A stretch of DNA of 64,000 bases from Clonostachys chloroleuca (taxonomy: Eukaryota; Ascomycota; Sordariomycetes; Hypocreales; Bionectriaceae): assembly GCA_037952775.1 (NCBI GenBank), contig JBANAY010000003.1:30690001-30754000 (forward strand). Direction: 5' to 3'. This document shows, piece after piece, positions 50,153 to 63,140 of this stretch; position 1 is the stretch's first letter, and each line of letters opens with the position of its first letter. Under the pieces are notes generated by a model that was not told where the DNA came from, ran no database searches, and saw nothing but the letters and a program-made list of their open reading frames with translations. The position numbers were made by a program, and so were the translations under genes.

Positions 50153-50474
50153 TTAGCCAAAGTAAAGAATGTTAGGGTAAAAGAAGAGTATACATAGCGG
50201 TCTAGTTACTGGCGTATGCAAGCATGCGGCGGGTCTGGAAGCAGAATGCGATGGCTTTCAAAGACAGATGGGAATCAATGCTGGAGTGTGAAAAGAGTAG
50301 GAAAAACTGCACTTATGGCGTTAAATACAACACCAATTCCAAATCATGGCAAGAATATCCCTACATAAACCATCAACACCATTAAAAGACCGTGTGGGCC
50401 ATCGTATGTTACAGATGGCTTCCTAGCAGCCGTATGATATTCCTTGCTTTGAAAATTCTCTTGCAACAAGCTCC
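50153..50474. other. Convergent 3' spacer
   Basis: Short gap between two converging genes; no other feature. Confidence 0.4.
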
Positions 50475-52297
50475 TTATTCATGGGGAAAAGATCCATTGT
50501 TGGCCTCCATAAGATCATCCCAGAAAGCATCAGGGTCATTAGTCATAAATTCATCATCCATATCCCATTCAGACATCGGATCAACATCATAGAGATACAT
50601 TTCCTCGTCAAGAACGTCCATAAAGTATGGATTTTCAGGATCCCAGTGTTGGTCGTACATGAACTCCATATACTCGTCGTCGAGAAAATTCCTCCCGAGA
50701 TAGTCGGCAGCCTCGCGACGGGCCGCTTCAATCAACCGAGGTTTGAGGATCGTGTTCCAGGTATCAACGTACCTCTCAAGCATGATGCCGCCATGTTTCT
50801 CCTGGCCGATCCTGTTGAACAGAGCTCTAAGAGGCTCGCTGGGCCTCCAATCACCAACATCCCAGATCACCCTTCGATGCACTGACGTTCCTCGGGTAAG
50901 ACTGGTAACGGCTCTTGTTGTCTGGGACAGCGCCTGATGAGGGGCAATATACCAAACGCCCCAGTCTGCTTGGCAGGCGTTGTAGATCTCCGGGGGCGAT
51001 CCTTGACGACTATTGATGTCACCAAATGAGCCTTTTTGAGATTGGGCATCTGCATACACGCCTTTCCAAACGCCTGCAGCAATGGCTCAATTAGATTATC
51101 GTCCGGCGTCGGTGTGTCTTCGCAATGAGGCACTGCATACTCCATGAACCGGTCGAAATCAAGCTCCTCTTCGACTTCTGGTGGCGGCTCGCCATCATCG
51201 GCATATCCAGGGGGCATGGAGCTGGACGCGGCAATCAGTTCCGGAGTGCCGTCCAAGACTTCCGGGCTCGTTCTCAAGCCGCTGAAATACCAACCATTCG
51301 AGGACCTAGAGGCGTAAAAGTCGACCTCGAGCGTTTGCAGATTTTGCCAGAAGGGAGCAACCAAGGAACAGCTAGGGCCGGGCCAAAACAGCGACTTGTC
51401 GATTGTGCCACAGAAAGCCAGTGACTTGAGGTGGGGGAGATGTGCAGTCGATTCTCGAATTGAGCTGCACAAGTGATCGTCCATTCCGTTGGGCAACCTG
51501 GCTGCAAAGGAATCCTCTTCTCGGTTGAGAAAGAGGCCAAAATCACGAAGCTCAGTCGCAGTCGGGATGGTCTGTTGGACCCAAGTTGTTATGGCCTCCC
51601 GATTCTCGGCCCGCAGCAGAGGATACCGGTCTTCCATGTCATCCACGAGGAGGGTAGCCGATCGCAGGTTAGGTAGCTTGGCAGCAATCTGAAGGGGGAC
51701 GCAATGGGCAACCTTCCGGCGAAACTGGGTGACCAATAGGCTTTCGACAACAGGCACCTGTGGCAGATCGTCGGATGCCAGGAGCTGAATGTACGAATAG
51801 AGGTAGCGCTGGTCACCCAAGTCGCTTTCGAAGAAGGACTCAGAAACATCATCGGGATCCATCCCAGAGTACTCTGGGAGCTCGTTGTCCGAAGGAGACA
51901 TCAACTCAGTGATTTTCAAGTTGAGCGAGGAATCGACCACCGGGTCCCAGGAACTCAGCGATTGGAACAGATGCTGGATGGCGGCAGTGAATGCCTGGTC
52001 ATGGGCGCGACGATCGGGCTCGCCCTCGTAACGACGCCGCAGCTGCAGGTAATTATAGCTGGGCAGCCGGACCTTGTAGTAGATCGTGCGGATAAAGCGA
52101 CGGCGATGACGCGTCGCGAAGAAGGAATCGAATTCATCTATCTGGTCACTGGAGAGGATGAAGTAGCGGCAGGTCTGTTTCTCAACAGCCATCTGCCATG
52201 GCCGCGAGATGGTCGCATAGCTAGCGAGCTGCGCCGTCGGCTCCGTTGCCAAAATGGACACAATCTCGTCGTAGATTTCCTGTGGGAGGTGGTCCAT
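50475..52297 (-). CDS. F-box-like protein (about 607 aa, one frame slip)
   Basis: The N-terminus MDHLPQEIYDEIVSILATE fits an F-box, the Skp1-binding part of SCF ubiquitin ligases. It is followed by a basic RHRRRFIRTIYYKVRLP and a Leu-rich region of the kind seen in fungal F-box/leucine-rich proteins (LPHLKSLAFCGTIDKSLFW, LQTLEVDF). The C-terminus is strongly acidic (EYMEFMYDQHWDPENPYFMD and on). The frame changes at the five-base T run 51033-51037 (A5 in the coding strand). One more A gives NLKKGSFGDINSRQG and exactly 608 codons with stop. The frame also opens upstream to an ATG at 52504, but that part is unlike a protein domain, so the F-box ATG is preferred. Confidence 0.72.
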
Positions 52298-52791
52298 GGC
52301 TGGCGTCTGCACGCTGACAGGGGCAGAGGCATACGAGCCAGGGTGGTGGCATTTAGCAGCCTGGAGCTGGATGATGGTTGTGGGATCATCCGCGTGTGAA
52401 GCAAGAGAAAGATGCGCGGGGCCAAAACGCAGCGGAGGAAAGAAGCTCCAATCACAGCCACCCACCAGCCACTCATCAGCCACAATTCTCGCCACAAGCA
52501 ACATACCTTCGTCGCCTTAATACTGCCTACCCTGTACTTCACATCACGACTATCTACGCGTCGTCTTGTACGAAAGAATAATGTAAGAACGAACTATGAC
52601 GCTCCTATCCTATAAGATACTTGTTTGCTCATTTTTACTACAATACTGTGGCATACGTATCAAATTCATAGGCATCACATCACACAACGAGGTTATATGG
52701 CAACGCCCCATGTTTTGAGTTTCGTCAACATTGGCAACTTGGAAGCTACGCTCAGTGTTTAAACGATTCTTCATCCGGCTACACTCCCCGC
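52298..52791. other. Spacer between F-box and pectinesterase genes
   Basis: Upstream of the F-box gene and downstream of the pectinesterase, both on the minus strand. The first 207 bases could be coding if the F-box protein starts at 52504. No other feature. Confidence 0.4.
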
Positions 52792-53942
52792 TTAGTTTGG
52801 ATAAGAGCCATCATACCATAGTCCGCTTGAGTAGCTGCTTCCAAGCACAGTCGACATACTCACGGCCGAACTGAGCTTCTTCGACCAGCTCACACGCGTT
52901 CCGCTCGCACCGGAGCCCGAGTTTCCATACTCCCCGTAGTAAATGTTTGAAGTGGACTGCCCATCGCTCCATATCTTCCATCCGGCCGAATTAATGACAT
53001 TGGAAAGGTTAACGTTTTGGAAAACCACGCGAGCATAGTCGCGCCAGGGTCGGCCCAGATAGTAGCTGCCGCTGGAGACGGATTCGCCTGATGCCGCCGC
53101 CACGGTGCCGCCGTTGATCACGTAGTATGAAGGGTTGGAACTCGAGTCGCGTCCGTTTGCTAATTGGAATTTAGTGAGAAAAGTTCGCAGAAAAGGAGGA
53201 AATTGGGGAGTCGGGTGACTTACCAGTGATATAGTAGCCTCCATTTCGGACCCTGATGTCGCATGACTCGAACCATGCCTGCGCTCGCTGTCCGAAGATG
53301 AAGTCTGTGGCTCCGGTGATGAGGCAACGGTTGAAAATTTCCAATCCCTCGTTGGCCAAAACGGTATCCTGGAAGCCGTAGAATTGACATCCATAGTAGC
53401 CAGATGATGCCTGGGCACTGAGCGCAAGAGCCTGGCTTCCCTTCCCATCTAGAGCGCCGTACTTAGTGATGAGCTCGGATTGACGTGAAGAAAGTATTGA
53501 ATAGAATCATCGGATAACAAGGAGAAATCAGAAGAATGGATCACTTACAAGAGTTCACGACATTGAGGTTGTATAGTTTAGTGTTCGCTGCATGCACGCG
53601 GATCGTCGCACTTGCATCGTTGTTTCCTGCGCTGCCGGCATTATTGTTGTATGTAATGATCGCCTTGTTCGATGAGTACGATGTCGTGTCTGTCGTGTAC
53701 CCGTAGATGGTCAACTGTGCTTGACGGGATGGAATGTATACCTGCTCGGTATACGTGCCTTGATTGACAAAGATGCACTGGGTTCCAGAGGCAGTTGTCG
53801 AGAGCGAGTTCACCGCGGCCTGCAATGTGGTATATGAGCCACCAGATTTGGCAACATGGACACATCCTGATGGTGGACTTGTTCGGCTAGCGGCAAGGAC
53901 ACCCGCGATGATGCCAGGGAGGAGGGAGAGTGAGGCTTTCAT
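52792..53942 (-). CDS. Pectin methylesterase, CE8 (328 aa)
   Basis: Three exons on the minus strand: 53942-53549, 53448-53224 and 53159-52792. Introns are GTAAGT..TCTAG (100 bases) and GTAAGT..TTAG (64 bases); phases match and the total is 329 codons with stop. A signal peptide (MKASLSLLPGIIAGVLA) is followed by the beta-helix enzyme. Signatures are FVNQGTYTEQVYIPS, SYGKGSQALALSAQA across the first splice, GYYGCQFYGFQDT, the catalytic-Asp motif CLITGATDFIFGQ, and YLGRPWRDYARVVF. It removes methyl esters from homogalacturonan outside the cell, making methanol and demethylated pectin. The gene is intact, with no frame breaks. Confidence 0.95.
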
Positions 53943-55941
53943 AATGACTCAGATTGTTTCCAATTTGCAATACTGTCATAACCAACCGTAAAAGTCACGC
54001 ATCTAAGACAATGATCTTTATATAAACAGACATCGAACAGAATAACTGCAAGGGCGACGGAAAAAAGACACGGAGGTGTGGCAGTCCGTCTCCCAATTAG
54101 GGAGAATCCATTCTTTGGTCTGGGGATCGAACAGGGTAAAAAGGTCCGATGTGACCTTTCGAAATCGGTGGGCTACTTTGGAAATACCGATATGTGGATG
54201 GAAAATTTCTCGGAACGGGAATGCAACCACCGTAAAGCAACAGTGAAACAGCCACAACATGGACGCGAAGCAGAGATTCGTGGCATAAGTGTGGCCATGG
54301 ACCAGTTGAGAGACCGGAATGAGACCTAATGTTGCATTTCCAATTTCGTATTCATCTTCTGACTTTCGTTTCGGGGCGAGCATTTGCTTGTCTGAGATTC
54401 ACTTCAAACTTCCCCGCATTGCATCTTCTAGGCCCCTTGCTCATGTGGTGGTATCCTGGCCCATGTTAGCTTCGGTACTTTGGGGGCCCGGAGAGTCTGG
54501 AATACGAGATCGGCAACGTAATTGATGTTTCAAATACCTCTCCGGGAGGTAGTCCCCCCAAGACAACTATACCCAAGCCAAACAGGGCGTCTTGAGCCTG
54601 TAAAGATGAAATATGCGAAATTCTCATATCTATCCGTTGAATTAGATAGACACATATGATGAGGGCACCATCTATTGTAAGCATGGAGCTTTGTGGTTTT
54701 GGCAAATCATGTCACCAGGAGTGGTGTGGTTTCAAGTAATGCAGTTTCAATGTGTTTCATCAAGCTTAAACAGAATCACATGTCAATCGGAGTATACAAT
54801 TGTCCCCATAGTTCTGCGCCGGCACACAGGGAGCAGCTGCATTAGTGGGCTTCATTCAATGTGTCAAGCAGAGACTCTGAAACGCGTTGTTGTTAGTTTT
54901 ACCGCCTCCATAGCCTGGCCAACAGAATGATCTCCGTCCTGATTTACTGGCGCATAATTAAATTAATGCTTAAATTTTGGGGATATCATTCAAGACTGAG
55001 TTTTGCACAGGCGAAAACAGGCATGTCAAAATTGAGGTGATATACTTGGTCAGAAAGTTCAACTTACCGTCATTCTTGCACCGTAGGCTTCAATTAGACC
55101 ATGTGGAAAAAGGCAGAAAGACATTAAACATGGATTTCAATGCCTGGAAATCTCCCCAAACTTTCTTGAGTCGCAGTTTGCAACCCCTCTGTGACATGGG
55201 GGGTGCTTGCAAGGCGGGCCCCCTCGTATGTTCTGGAACCCCAATTTATGACTTCTCATGTCTGCATGTTAGACTCTCGTAACCTCGGATATCACCTGAG
55301 TGACTGAACCAGCCATGAGCCGACCGGATTACAATGCGCCAATGCAGGGCGGCCCAATCAAGGAGGGACAGAAACAGGCAGGACACGGTGTCCTGTTCCT
55401 AGCACTGAATGATCTACCAAGCATTATTTCTAAGCAGACTCGTTAGTGGTTATATTCCACCTTGCCCATGCCTCAATCGCGCCCTTCCACCGGGCTAGAG
55501 ACAAGCGGTCATCCGAATTACTGGCTGCGGTGGTTGCGGCGGCTTGCGGCGTGGGCGGGGAAGAGTAACAGACACGGGTATCCGTAGGCAATACGGGTAT
55601 CTGTATGACCGCCATAGTGCAGATCCCAGGGGCCTAGTGTAACCTGAGTTCGTCATCTTTGGCTAATCATCTCGTTGGCGTGTCTAGGCCATCGTGTCTG
55701 ACATCAAATCACACTATGCTCGGGAAATGGATTATTTGTCTGACTGGTGATTTGTAATGATTCCGATATTAGCGTTGCCGCCATGTCAATAACGCCTTTG
55801 CGAGATGAATATAAGAACGCATCAAGTAGAGACAGATGGAACGAAAGAGAGCAACCAACATCGCTTCACAATCAAAACCCAAACACTGCTCTCGAACCTT
55901 TCTATTAGTTTTATTCTAGACTTTAGTTTTCAAGAAACAAG
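53943..55941. other. Divergent spacer, 2 kb
   Basis: Between the pectinesterase (minus) and GST (plus). A 61-codon minus-strand ATG frame at 55430-55615 (starting MAVIQIPVLPTDTRVCYSS) looks protein-like but has no other support. No RNA gene or repeat recognised. Confidence 0.4.
54017..54026 (-). promoter_or_regulatory. TATA-box of the pectinesterase gene
   Basis: TTTATATAAA, a palindrome that also reads as a TATA box on the minus strand, lies about 75 bases before the pectinesterase start codon. Confidence 0.5.
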
Positions 55942-56815
55942 ATGTCTTCTTCCAGCAAATCCCTCCCAGTTTACCACTACCTGGACATTGGCCGGCTCGG
56001 TCGTGGAGAAGTTCTCTTGTAAGCAATCCTGCACCACTTTGAAATATCATTGGATAGCCTGCTGACGAAGTCTTTGAGTTGAACAGTCTGTTCCTCAAAG
56101 ACGCTGGCATTGAGGTCAAGGATGTCCGTTACGCCTGGGACGACACTTGGCCAAAGACCAGCGAGAAGCTTGTTCAGCAAGGTTTGACCCGGACCGGCAA
56201 GCTTCCAGTGCTCGAATACAATGGGCTGAAGCTGAGCCAGGTAAGTGCGCCCTAAGCTATGTCAAAGTTTATTGATAGTTGCTAACGGAACTCGTCCAGC
56301 ACGTCCCTATTCTCCGCTACCTCGCCAGGGAGCTGGGCAGCTACGACGGAGTGACCTCTGCTGAGAAATACACTGTCGATTCCGTCGCCGACTTATACGT
56401 TGACTGGAGGGTAAGCACAGACTTTCTGGGATTTCCATCTGGGAATCTAGTAGAATAGAGCTAATATAATCAACAGTACGAGTGGGTTGCCTGCCTCCCT
56501 AAGCCGTCCGATGACTACAAGGCGAGCCGCCCCAAGTATCTCGATCTCATCGCACAGTACTATGCCGATACTGAAGGCCCGTACCTGCTTGGAGACAAGA
56601 TTACCTATGTCGACTTTGCTATCTATCAGTCTATTGACAACGATAAGCGCGTTGGAGCTTCTGTAAGTGGCCAATCGTCCGATCAGCCTCCGGCAGCTCA
56701 TATGCTAATCTGTGAGAACTAGGCCAACCTTCCCCAGTCTCTTGTCAACTTGGTGGAGGCTATCGAAGCCAGGCCCAACATTGCCGCCTACCTCAAGGAG
56801 AATAAGGCGGCTTGA
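55942..56815 (+). CDS. Glutathione S-transferase (206 aa)
   Basis: Five exons: 55942-56018, 56087-56240, 56300-56410, 56477-56662 and 56723-56815. All introns are GTAAG..AG and short, and phases agree to give 207 codons with stop. The thioredoxin-like N-domain has LPVYHYLDIGRLGRGE with a candidate catalytic Tyr, and GKLPVLEYNGLKLSQHVPIL, the cis-Pro and glutathione-binding loop. The helical C-domain carries YLLGDKITYVDFAIYQSID, the usual N-capping box. It is similar to sigma/alpha-like fungal GSTs. Cytosolic; conjugates glutathione to electrophiles or serves as a peroxidase. Start fixed by the domain's first strand. Confidence 0.93.
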
Positions 56816-57152
56816 GAGTTGGTCCCAGGAACGATTGAAGATTGATACTTTCTGATGGGCTCTTTGAAACTACTTGCATTACTTAGGTAGATGTCCTTGT
56901 CAAACGGGCTTTCTAGACCTGACTGTCTTGTTAGCAGATAGAGCTCATAAATGGATCCGGAATTAATATCATAATTAACTGAGATTTGTATGACGCTGTG
57001 TAAAACTAAGAAGACAATACTAAAAGCATCCGGGCAAATTGACTGCTCATGGGGTAATGGAAACGAAAATGAGAATGAGGCAAGCAAACATCTCCCCACT
57101 ACGTCCTTCTCGTAAGCAATTTATATTCTAAGAATCCCTGAACTCGCGTGCA
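56816..57152. other. Convergent 3' spacer
   Basis: Between the GST stop and the stop of the minus-strand DUF7514-like gene. No other feature. Confidence 0.4.
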
Positions 57153-58055
57153 CTAATAATAGCGATACCTGTAGTCGCTCACTATATCCAGAGCAGCCTG
57201 CCGGCCCCGCGCCTCAATTCTCGCCTGCACTTCCGCGGCATCTAGCCTCTCTTTCGCCGTTTGCTGAGACCGCGCCACGGCTGCATCAACACGCCGCTGG
57301 AGCTCGGGCGCACGAACAGAAGGGAGCACATGGCGAGGTACGGGCCCCCTCTCGGTCCAGACACCATAGTGTCGAAGGGCGTTATTGAGCCCGCCCAGGC
57401 GTTCGTCGGGCTCCGCCGCGATCTCGACGGCCATGACGTCGATGAAGCCGTTTTGGCTGAGCATGGGCATCCCGCCGTACGGCAGCTGCTTGGCCCTGGG
57501 GTTTCGGACTACTACTTTGTGGTCGAAGTACCAAGCTTCCCAGGCGGCTTTCAGTTCGTAGTCGGCCACGTCGTCTGCTGAAAATATCAGGTTCCCATGA
57601 TGATTCCGCCTCCCTGGAGGTGTTCATGGGTTAGTATGAGATGCGGGATTGTAGCACACTGGATCAAAGCGCGGATGTTGTGGTTGAGGATAAGGGTAGG
57701 TGAACGTACAAACATCGTCGTCGGGAGCAAAGTGGTTAATCTCCATGAACTTCGAGAACACTTCTGGAGCAATATACCCCGTGCCTCTGGGATCAAGTCT
57801 TTTCCAAAACTCCTTCATGAGGGCTTCAAAGACCGGTGTCGGCCGGCCGTTGGAGTAGAAAAAATGCTCATTCCACGCCGATGGAGCCGGCGGAGGTTCA
57901 CTGGGGACTGGAGGGAAGCCAGGCGGAGCGCTAGTAGTCGAGGATGTGTATTGCTGCTGTCGTTGGTGGAAGCCAGGGGGAGGGCCGCTTGGCGGTGCGT
58001 ACTCCTCCTCTTGCGGAGGCTGCCCGCGAGGAGGTAGAGGTGGTCTGGACTGCAT
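57153..58055 (-). CDS. DUF7514-like protein with Pro-rich N-terminus (256 aa)
   Basis: Two exons on the minus strand, 58055-57710 and 57577-57153, with a GTACGT..TTTCAG intron of 132 bases. The acceptor is TTTCAGCAG, so either of two AGs three bases apart can be used (residue content differs by one). Residues 1-60 are Pro/Gln/Ser-rich. Then FFYSNGRPTPVFEALMKEFW, then GTGYIAPEVFSKFMEIN, and exon 2 WEAWYFDHKVVVRNPRAKQL match my recollection of the fungal DUF7514 family. The C-terminus is a charged helix with Ala/Arg/Gln. Function unknown. Confidence 0.8.
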
Positions 58056-59260
58056 CGGATATCGTCTGTTTTCTCACGCTCACTCAAGAACGAGGCGCTG
58101 ATGGGTCGCCGATGACGCAGGAGGTGGTAGCGTCCTTCAGCTGTGGGATCTAGTAGGTGAAGAGGTTAAGGTTAAATCTCAGGAGCAGACTCGTCTTTAT
58201 TCGGAATGGAGATGGCTTCGACCCCTCTTCACAGGCTTGCGGTGAGGCGCTTCCTCTGCATGCTGTCAGGTGGCCTCGGAGGGAGCAGCTGAGTCTAGAC
58301 TTCTGGAGGCCAATACTTGGCCCAATGAATCAACGTCTGTCCGCAAGGCATACTTTCAACTCTGGCTGGTGGTGGGGACGCAATGGTCCACGGCCATGCT
58401 GCATGTACGCATGTCCGCCTTTGCAGCTCGCGCTAGCTCATTCTGCTGTTGGGCAGGACCCCCGTTGTTCCTCTGATGCCGAAATTGCCGATCTCCATCC
58501 TGTGTTGGGGAAGGACACTTTCTGCCCTACGAAACGAGATAGCTGCTGCTTGATGACGATCACTGAAGACTTCAAGACTGGCTGATACATGTGTGTGTGG
58601 ACTTATATTTAAATACCAGGTATCAAGAAGTAGCTTTTTATCCTGAGTGAAATGGTGAGTTGTGATGAATCCAGCCTATGAAGGCGTGAACAACGTGTTT
58701 CTTGGCGCCGATAACTCCGATCCCCAATATTTGAAATCGAGCAGCCCAACAGGTTGTGAGTTTGTTAACAATGCCCAAGGCAAACTCTCCGGAGTCTAGG
58801 TAGAATGAAAAAGCTTTGTTTTGCCAGCGGCGGTTGCAGATGAAATGTATGTTTTTACCCCTTTATAAGCCATCTAGAGCATTGCTCAGTGATACTCATT
58901 AGCTTGACACAGGACGAGACGATTCATGTGAAAATTGGATAGGGGTCAGGTACAAGTAAATAGTGGACATGAAGCTCATGAATGTCCACTGTGAGAAACT
59001 TTGTTCAGGGCTCTTCTCAAGAGAGCCAGACTCAGAGACGTTTCCGCCATAGCCAATCATATCTTCCAAAGCGGTCATTAGTCATTTGAAAAGCGGGACA
59101 ATGATCCTAAATCAGTAATAAACTAACCGCAATCAGACCATGACGTGAAATTCCAGATACATCCGATGTTGGAACCGAGAGTCTTCCTGATAAACAGCTT
59201 TACGTCAAAACAGCTTGCGCGGTGATTCATTTTTTCTACTGGCTCAATGGGGCCCCAAAG
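58056..59260. other. Divergent spacer, 1.2 kb
   Basis: Upstream of the DUF7514-like gene (minus) and of the Zn2Cys6 regulator (plus). A 142-codon plus-strand frame at 58157-58585 begins at GTG and has no motif. No other feature. Confidence 0.4.
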
Positions 59261-61482
59261 ATGGCTTCAGAACAGGAAAGATCTCCCCAAAGCTTGCGGA
59301 AGGCGCTCCGAGATCGATACGAGTCCCGTAGCCGCAAGTCATGTTTTCCATGCCGGGAGCGAAAAGTGCGCTGCAACCGTCAACAGCCATGTGTGACTTG
59401 CATTAAACGTGGGCACGCGGACCTCTGTTCCTATCCGCGCTCTTCCCAGCCGAGAGAACCTCGAGACGAAAACAACATCGAGGACAACGTGATCCACAAC
59501 ATTGAGAGCTCACCCTCCAGCCCAACAGTCAGACAAAAGTCACAAGAGCAGAGCGACAGAAATGCATCACCCGCGAGGCCCTCATTCCTAGGGTCCGGCT
59601 CTATCCTTACACTTGCCGGGCAAAACGAGGTTTCACATGGCCAACGAAGTGGTAGATAAGAAGCCTTTGAAACTGGGATATTCCCTCTTTTTGGGATGGG
59701 GCCTCAGGTAACAGAGGATGGCCCCATTCCTTCAAATGACGACGTCAAGCTGTCTTTTTCTTCCATCCCCCCAGATCAGGAGATCATGGGACTTTTCAGT
59801 CATTTCAAATCCCGCTTTTACCCTTTTCAGCCGGTGTGCTACGATGTTGACTATATTGAATCCGTTGTTTCATCCCTTATCGGGGGGCAGGTCAAGCTCC
59901 GAAAGTGACCAAACACTTTCTCTGCCTCTTCCATGCTATATTAGCGGCAGGAGCCCAGTTCTCGGACAGCCCTGTTGAACAGAGATCAAAGCTCTTCCAC
60001 AAACACTGTAAGCCGTTCGATATTTACTCGATAGGTGCTAGTATCTGCTCTTCCTCACACGTGCTACAGTGCGACACGCTTTAAAACATCTAGGAACGTT
60101 TGAAGTAGTTTTGAATCCGGCGATAGAAATAATCCAGGGCCTGATCGTACTATCGCAGATTCTGCAGAACGACGTGAATCCGCGTGGAGCCTGGATCCTC
60201 AGCGGAATAACCATCAGATCTGCAATCTGTCTTGGTGTCCACAAGAAGGGACCGAGGCCGGAAAGCTCTCAACTTTCTCCCAGAGATGCTGCAAAGCTAC
60301 GGTGTAAACTCTGTCCATTTTGTCTACTTGTTCATGTTTCTGTTGACAATACTGATCGATTCTCTAGGATGGCCATCATATGGCAAGACACGCTTTTATC
60401 CATGGCATTTGGTCGAAATCCATCATCCCATGAGATGTATCACGAAACAGACCTGCCGCCACTGTGGCAGCATAGCTCTGAGCCTGCTGGACTGACCTAC
60501 AGACAGGCGATGAACTGGATATGTCATGCGTCAATGAAATACTTCGTGGTACCAGCTTCTCCGCCCGAATCGGCAGTCTACAACGATATTTTCCGCACAT
60601 TCGCTGAAATCCAAGCATCTTGTGCAAAACATATTCGGGAAAGAAGCGAGTGCCGGTCTTTGCTCGAGGTGCAAGAGCATTACAGTTTCATACTGCATAG
60701 AAATTTGGAATTTCATTCCTTTGCAGACCAATTCTCTCCAGGCAAGGAAGACAAAAAATGCACCAACAAGATGCCTCGGACATTCTTTCTCGGGTCTTGG
60801 ACGCTTTAAAACAAAGCGCCATGGCCTTCATATCCCTCCGATCCATTTCCAATTACTCTACTCGGTCCTGGGCATTTCTTCACAATGGCCTCTGCTCTGC
60901 TCTGATGCTGGGGTTCATTGAGCAAACAAAGGGGCTGGAGGAAACCGAGGATATCCAGACCCAACTTATAGCAAGCCTAGAAGCGAGTCAGGAGCCAAAG
61001 GGAAGGATCGCTCTCGAATACTTATCAAAAAGCCCTGTATGCGCTCAAAGCCCAGCGCAAACTGGCAGATGAATTGAATTTGACAAGAACTACTGGGCCC
61101 GGTCAAGTTGCCACAGAAGCATTTTCTGCGCCAGCCCTTCAATTGAGAACCCTCGATTTCAGCAGAACTTGTTGGATCCTACAGATCTGAGGTAGGCTAT
61201 CTTGAAATACATGTGAACGTTTCATTTCGTATTCATTGCGTTGAGTTGTCGGGCCCTGGTAGCTTCATTGTTGTTAAACTCTATTATTCTCTTTCTCCTC
61301 CGTGAACGTTTCATACTGACATGAATAGCTCATTTGATATGGACGAATGGGTCCGTTCCGTGGATTTTGGCTCTCACTCACCCCTGGATGCATACGATTT
61401 CATTATGTCAGATCAACTTGCACCTGGCTCTCTATTCAAGGACTACATAATGACCGGTGAGTCTCGTCAACATGGTATCTAA
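59261..61482 (+). pseudogene. Zn2Cys6 transcription factor beside the UbiD/UbiX pair, with in-frame stop and frame slips
   Basis: Four exons: 59261-60007, 60070-60301, 60368-61191 and 61329-61482. Splice sites are GTAAGC..ACAG, GTGTAA..CTAG and GTAGGC..ATAG. The zinc cluster is SCFPCRERKVRC..PCVTC..LCSY (C-x2-C-x6-C-x5-C-x2-C-x8-C). The fungal regulator middle domain follows (GLFSHFKSRFYPFQP, TKHFLCLFHAILAAGAQFSD, IIWQDTLLSMAFGR). Defects: TAA at about 59657-59659 with the frame continuing on both sides; slips at the G run 59882-59887 (one missing), the A run near 60755 (one missing), GGG near 61000 (one extra) and TTTT near 61121 (one missing). Correcting the slips gives 653 codons including the final stop. 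It resembles the sorbate-decarboxylation regulator SdrA by context. The indels may be assembly errors, but the TAA is a base substitution and harder to dismiss. Confidence 0.72.
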
Positions 61483-61542
61483 TTCACCCCTTACATAAGT
61501 CTATGGCACTTAACATGTCGAGATCCATCTTGCACCTTGAGG

Positions 61543-63140
61543 TTAGAACCCGTAAGACTGCCAGCGATCAAGGACCTTTTGCTGAAGCTCGGAAGGAAAC
61601 GACTCCTTAAAGTCTGCTGCTTCCCAATTCTTCCCAGCCGCATACTTCACTGGGAGCAGGCAATCACACACTAGCTTCCCTTCCTTGTTCGCAGGACCAT
61701 TTCCATGGCTCATGTACGGAATTAACGGGAACCCAGGAACGTCTTCGTAGCTATACTCGTCCATGACGGGGTGGCAGCGAGTGGTGAATGCCCAAATGAC
61801 CTCCCTGAAGTCGTAAACATCGATGTCGTCTCCGACGAGAAGCAGCCGATGAATGGTGGCCCCGGGCTTTCCTTTGAAGATCAAGTCTCCCACCTGTCGG
61901 CGAAAAGCCTCGGCGTTCGTCTTCATCGCCCGTAGCTTGTCGGTATCGACCTGCAGCGCAACCCATGTAATTTGAGATTCGAATGGAGAGAATGCTTCTT
62001 TGATGGGAAGGCCGTTGGATTTGAGAATGTAGCCTATCTCCGCCGCAGCAAGGGCCCCAATCATCGTGTGCTGAAGTAGTTAGAAGTCTGACTTGAAATT
62101 CCAACAAGAGAGGGCTCACCGCCTCATCCGTGAGTCGACCACAGGCACACACTGGCAGAATAGGATCCTTTCGATGGGTAATCACGTTCACCGTATACAC
62201 TGGCATGAAGTGCGAGTCGCCTTTAAATACATATCTAGAAGGCCGGTAAGTATGTAATCTGATTTTCAGAAGATGCGAGCCGGATCCTCTTACCCATGCA
62301 TTTCTCCGAAGGGTCCTTCACATGCTGTTTCAGTAACGGAGCAAGTTCCTTCGAAGACAATCTCAGATGTTGATGGCATAAATAGGTCATTGGTCTCACA
62401 CTTGACAAGTTCAAGAGGTGAATCGACCATGGAGCCGATATACTCAGCCTCGGTAAGACCATCAGGGAGCGGCATACTTGCTGCCATGATTGCTGCTGGC
62501 GGAACACCAAAGGTCAATGCAAATGGCATATCTTGACCCAATTCCTTCCACATGCGATGAATAACAGAGATGTGCTGCGGTGGCATGACAAGCCCAACAA
62601 GATGGTTCTTGTCATGGACCATGGCTCGGGCGACAGACCAATCAGTCCACTTTCCGATCGGCGATCGGACAATAAACATTCCATAAGTTTGGACATATTT
62701 ACCTCCATCGGCTCGGTGAAGTGTTGGGGACGGGAGCTAATAAGATCGAACTGGTCAGACGTAAGTCGGAACTCCTTGCACGGACCTGTTTCGACAATCT
62801 TGGGAGAAATGGGAGGCGTAGTTTTGGCAGACACCATCTTGTCAAGTATCTCCTTCATTGATGCCGTTGGTGGAAGGTTGAGATGTCGAGCCAATCTTCC
62901 GTATCGATGCCTCGGATCAGACCTGAGGGAGTTTGGAGCACCTAAGATTCTCCAAAGGCCATTCTCATTCTGCCCCTTGAGATTATTGAATAAGGGTGCC
63001 CTTTCGTCGCTCTCGACAACCTTGCGGATGATTGCGCTAACTTCGAGGTTCGGCTCACACTCTTCATTGATCTCAACGAGGTCGCCGTCATCTTTGGGAG
63101 CCTGGAAGAATGCTCGAAATTCCATGTGGGCGAGGGCCAT
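61543..63140 (-). CDS. UbiD-family prFMN-dependent decarboxylase, Fdc1/CdcA-like (about 496 aa, one frame slip)
   Basis: Three exons on the minus strand: 63140-62294, 62234-62120 and 62070-61543. Introns are GTAAGA..CTAG (59 bases) and GTGAGC..TCAG (49 bases). Signatures in order are [99 protein letters not shown] and [20 protein letters not shown]. The layout is that of yeast Fdc1. It decarboxylates cinnamic- or sorbic-type acids using prenylated FMN from UbiX. The frame slips within the GGGG/GGG runs at 62726-62734; one extra C on the coding strand gives [15 protein letters not shown] and exactly 497 codons with stop. An indel error is therefore likely rather than true decay. Confidence 0.85.

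Noticed and set aside
58157..58585. 142-codon plus-strand open frame
   Set aside because: GTG start, no motif, Cys/Trp-rich composition unlike the neighbouring genes.
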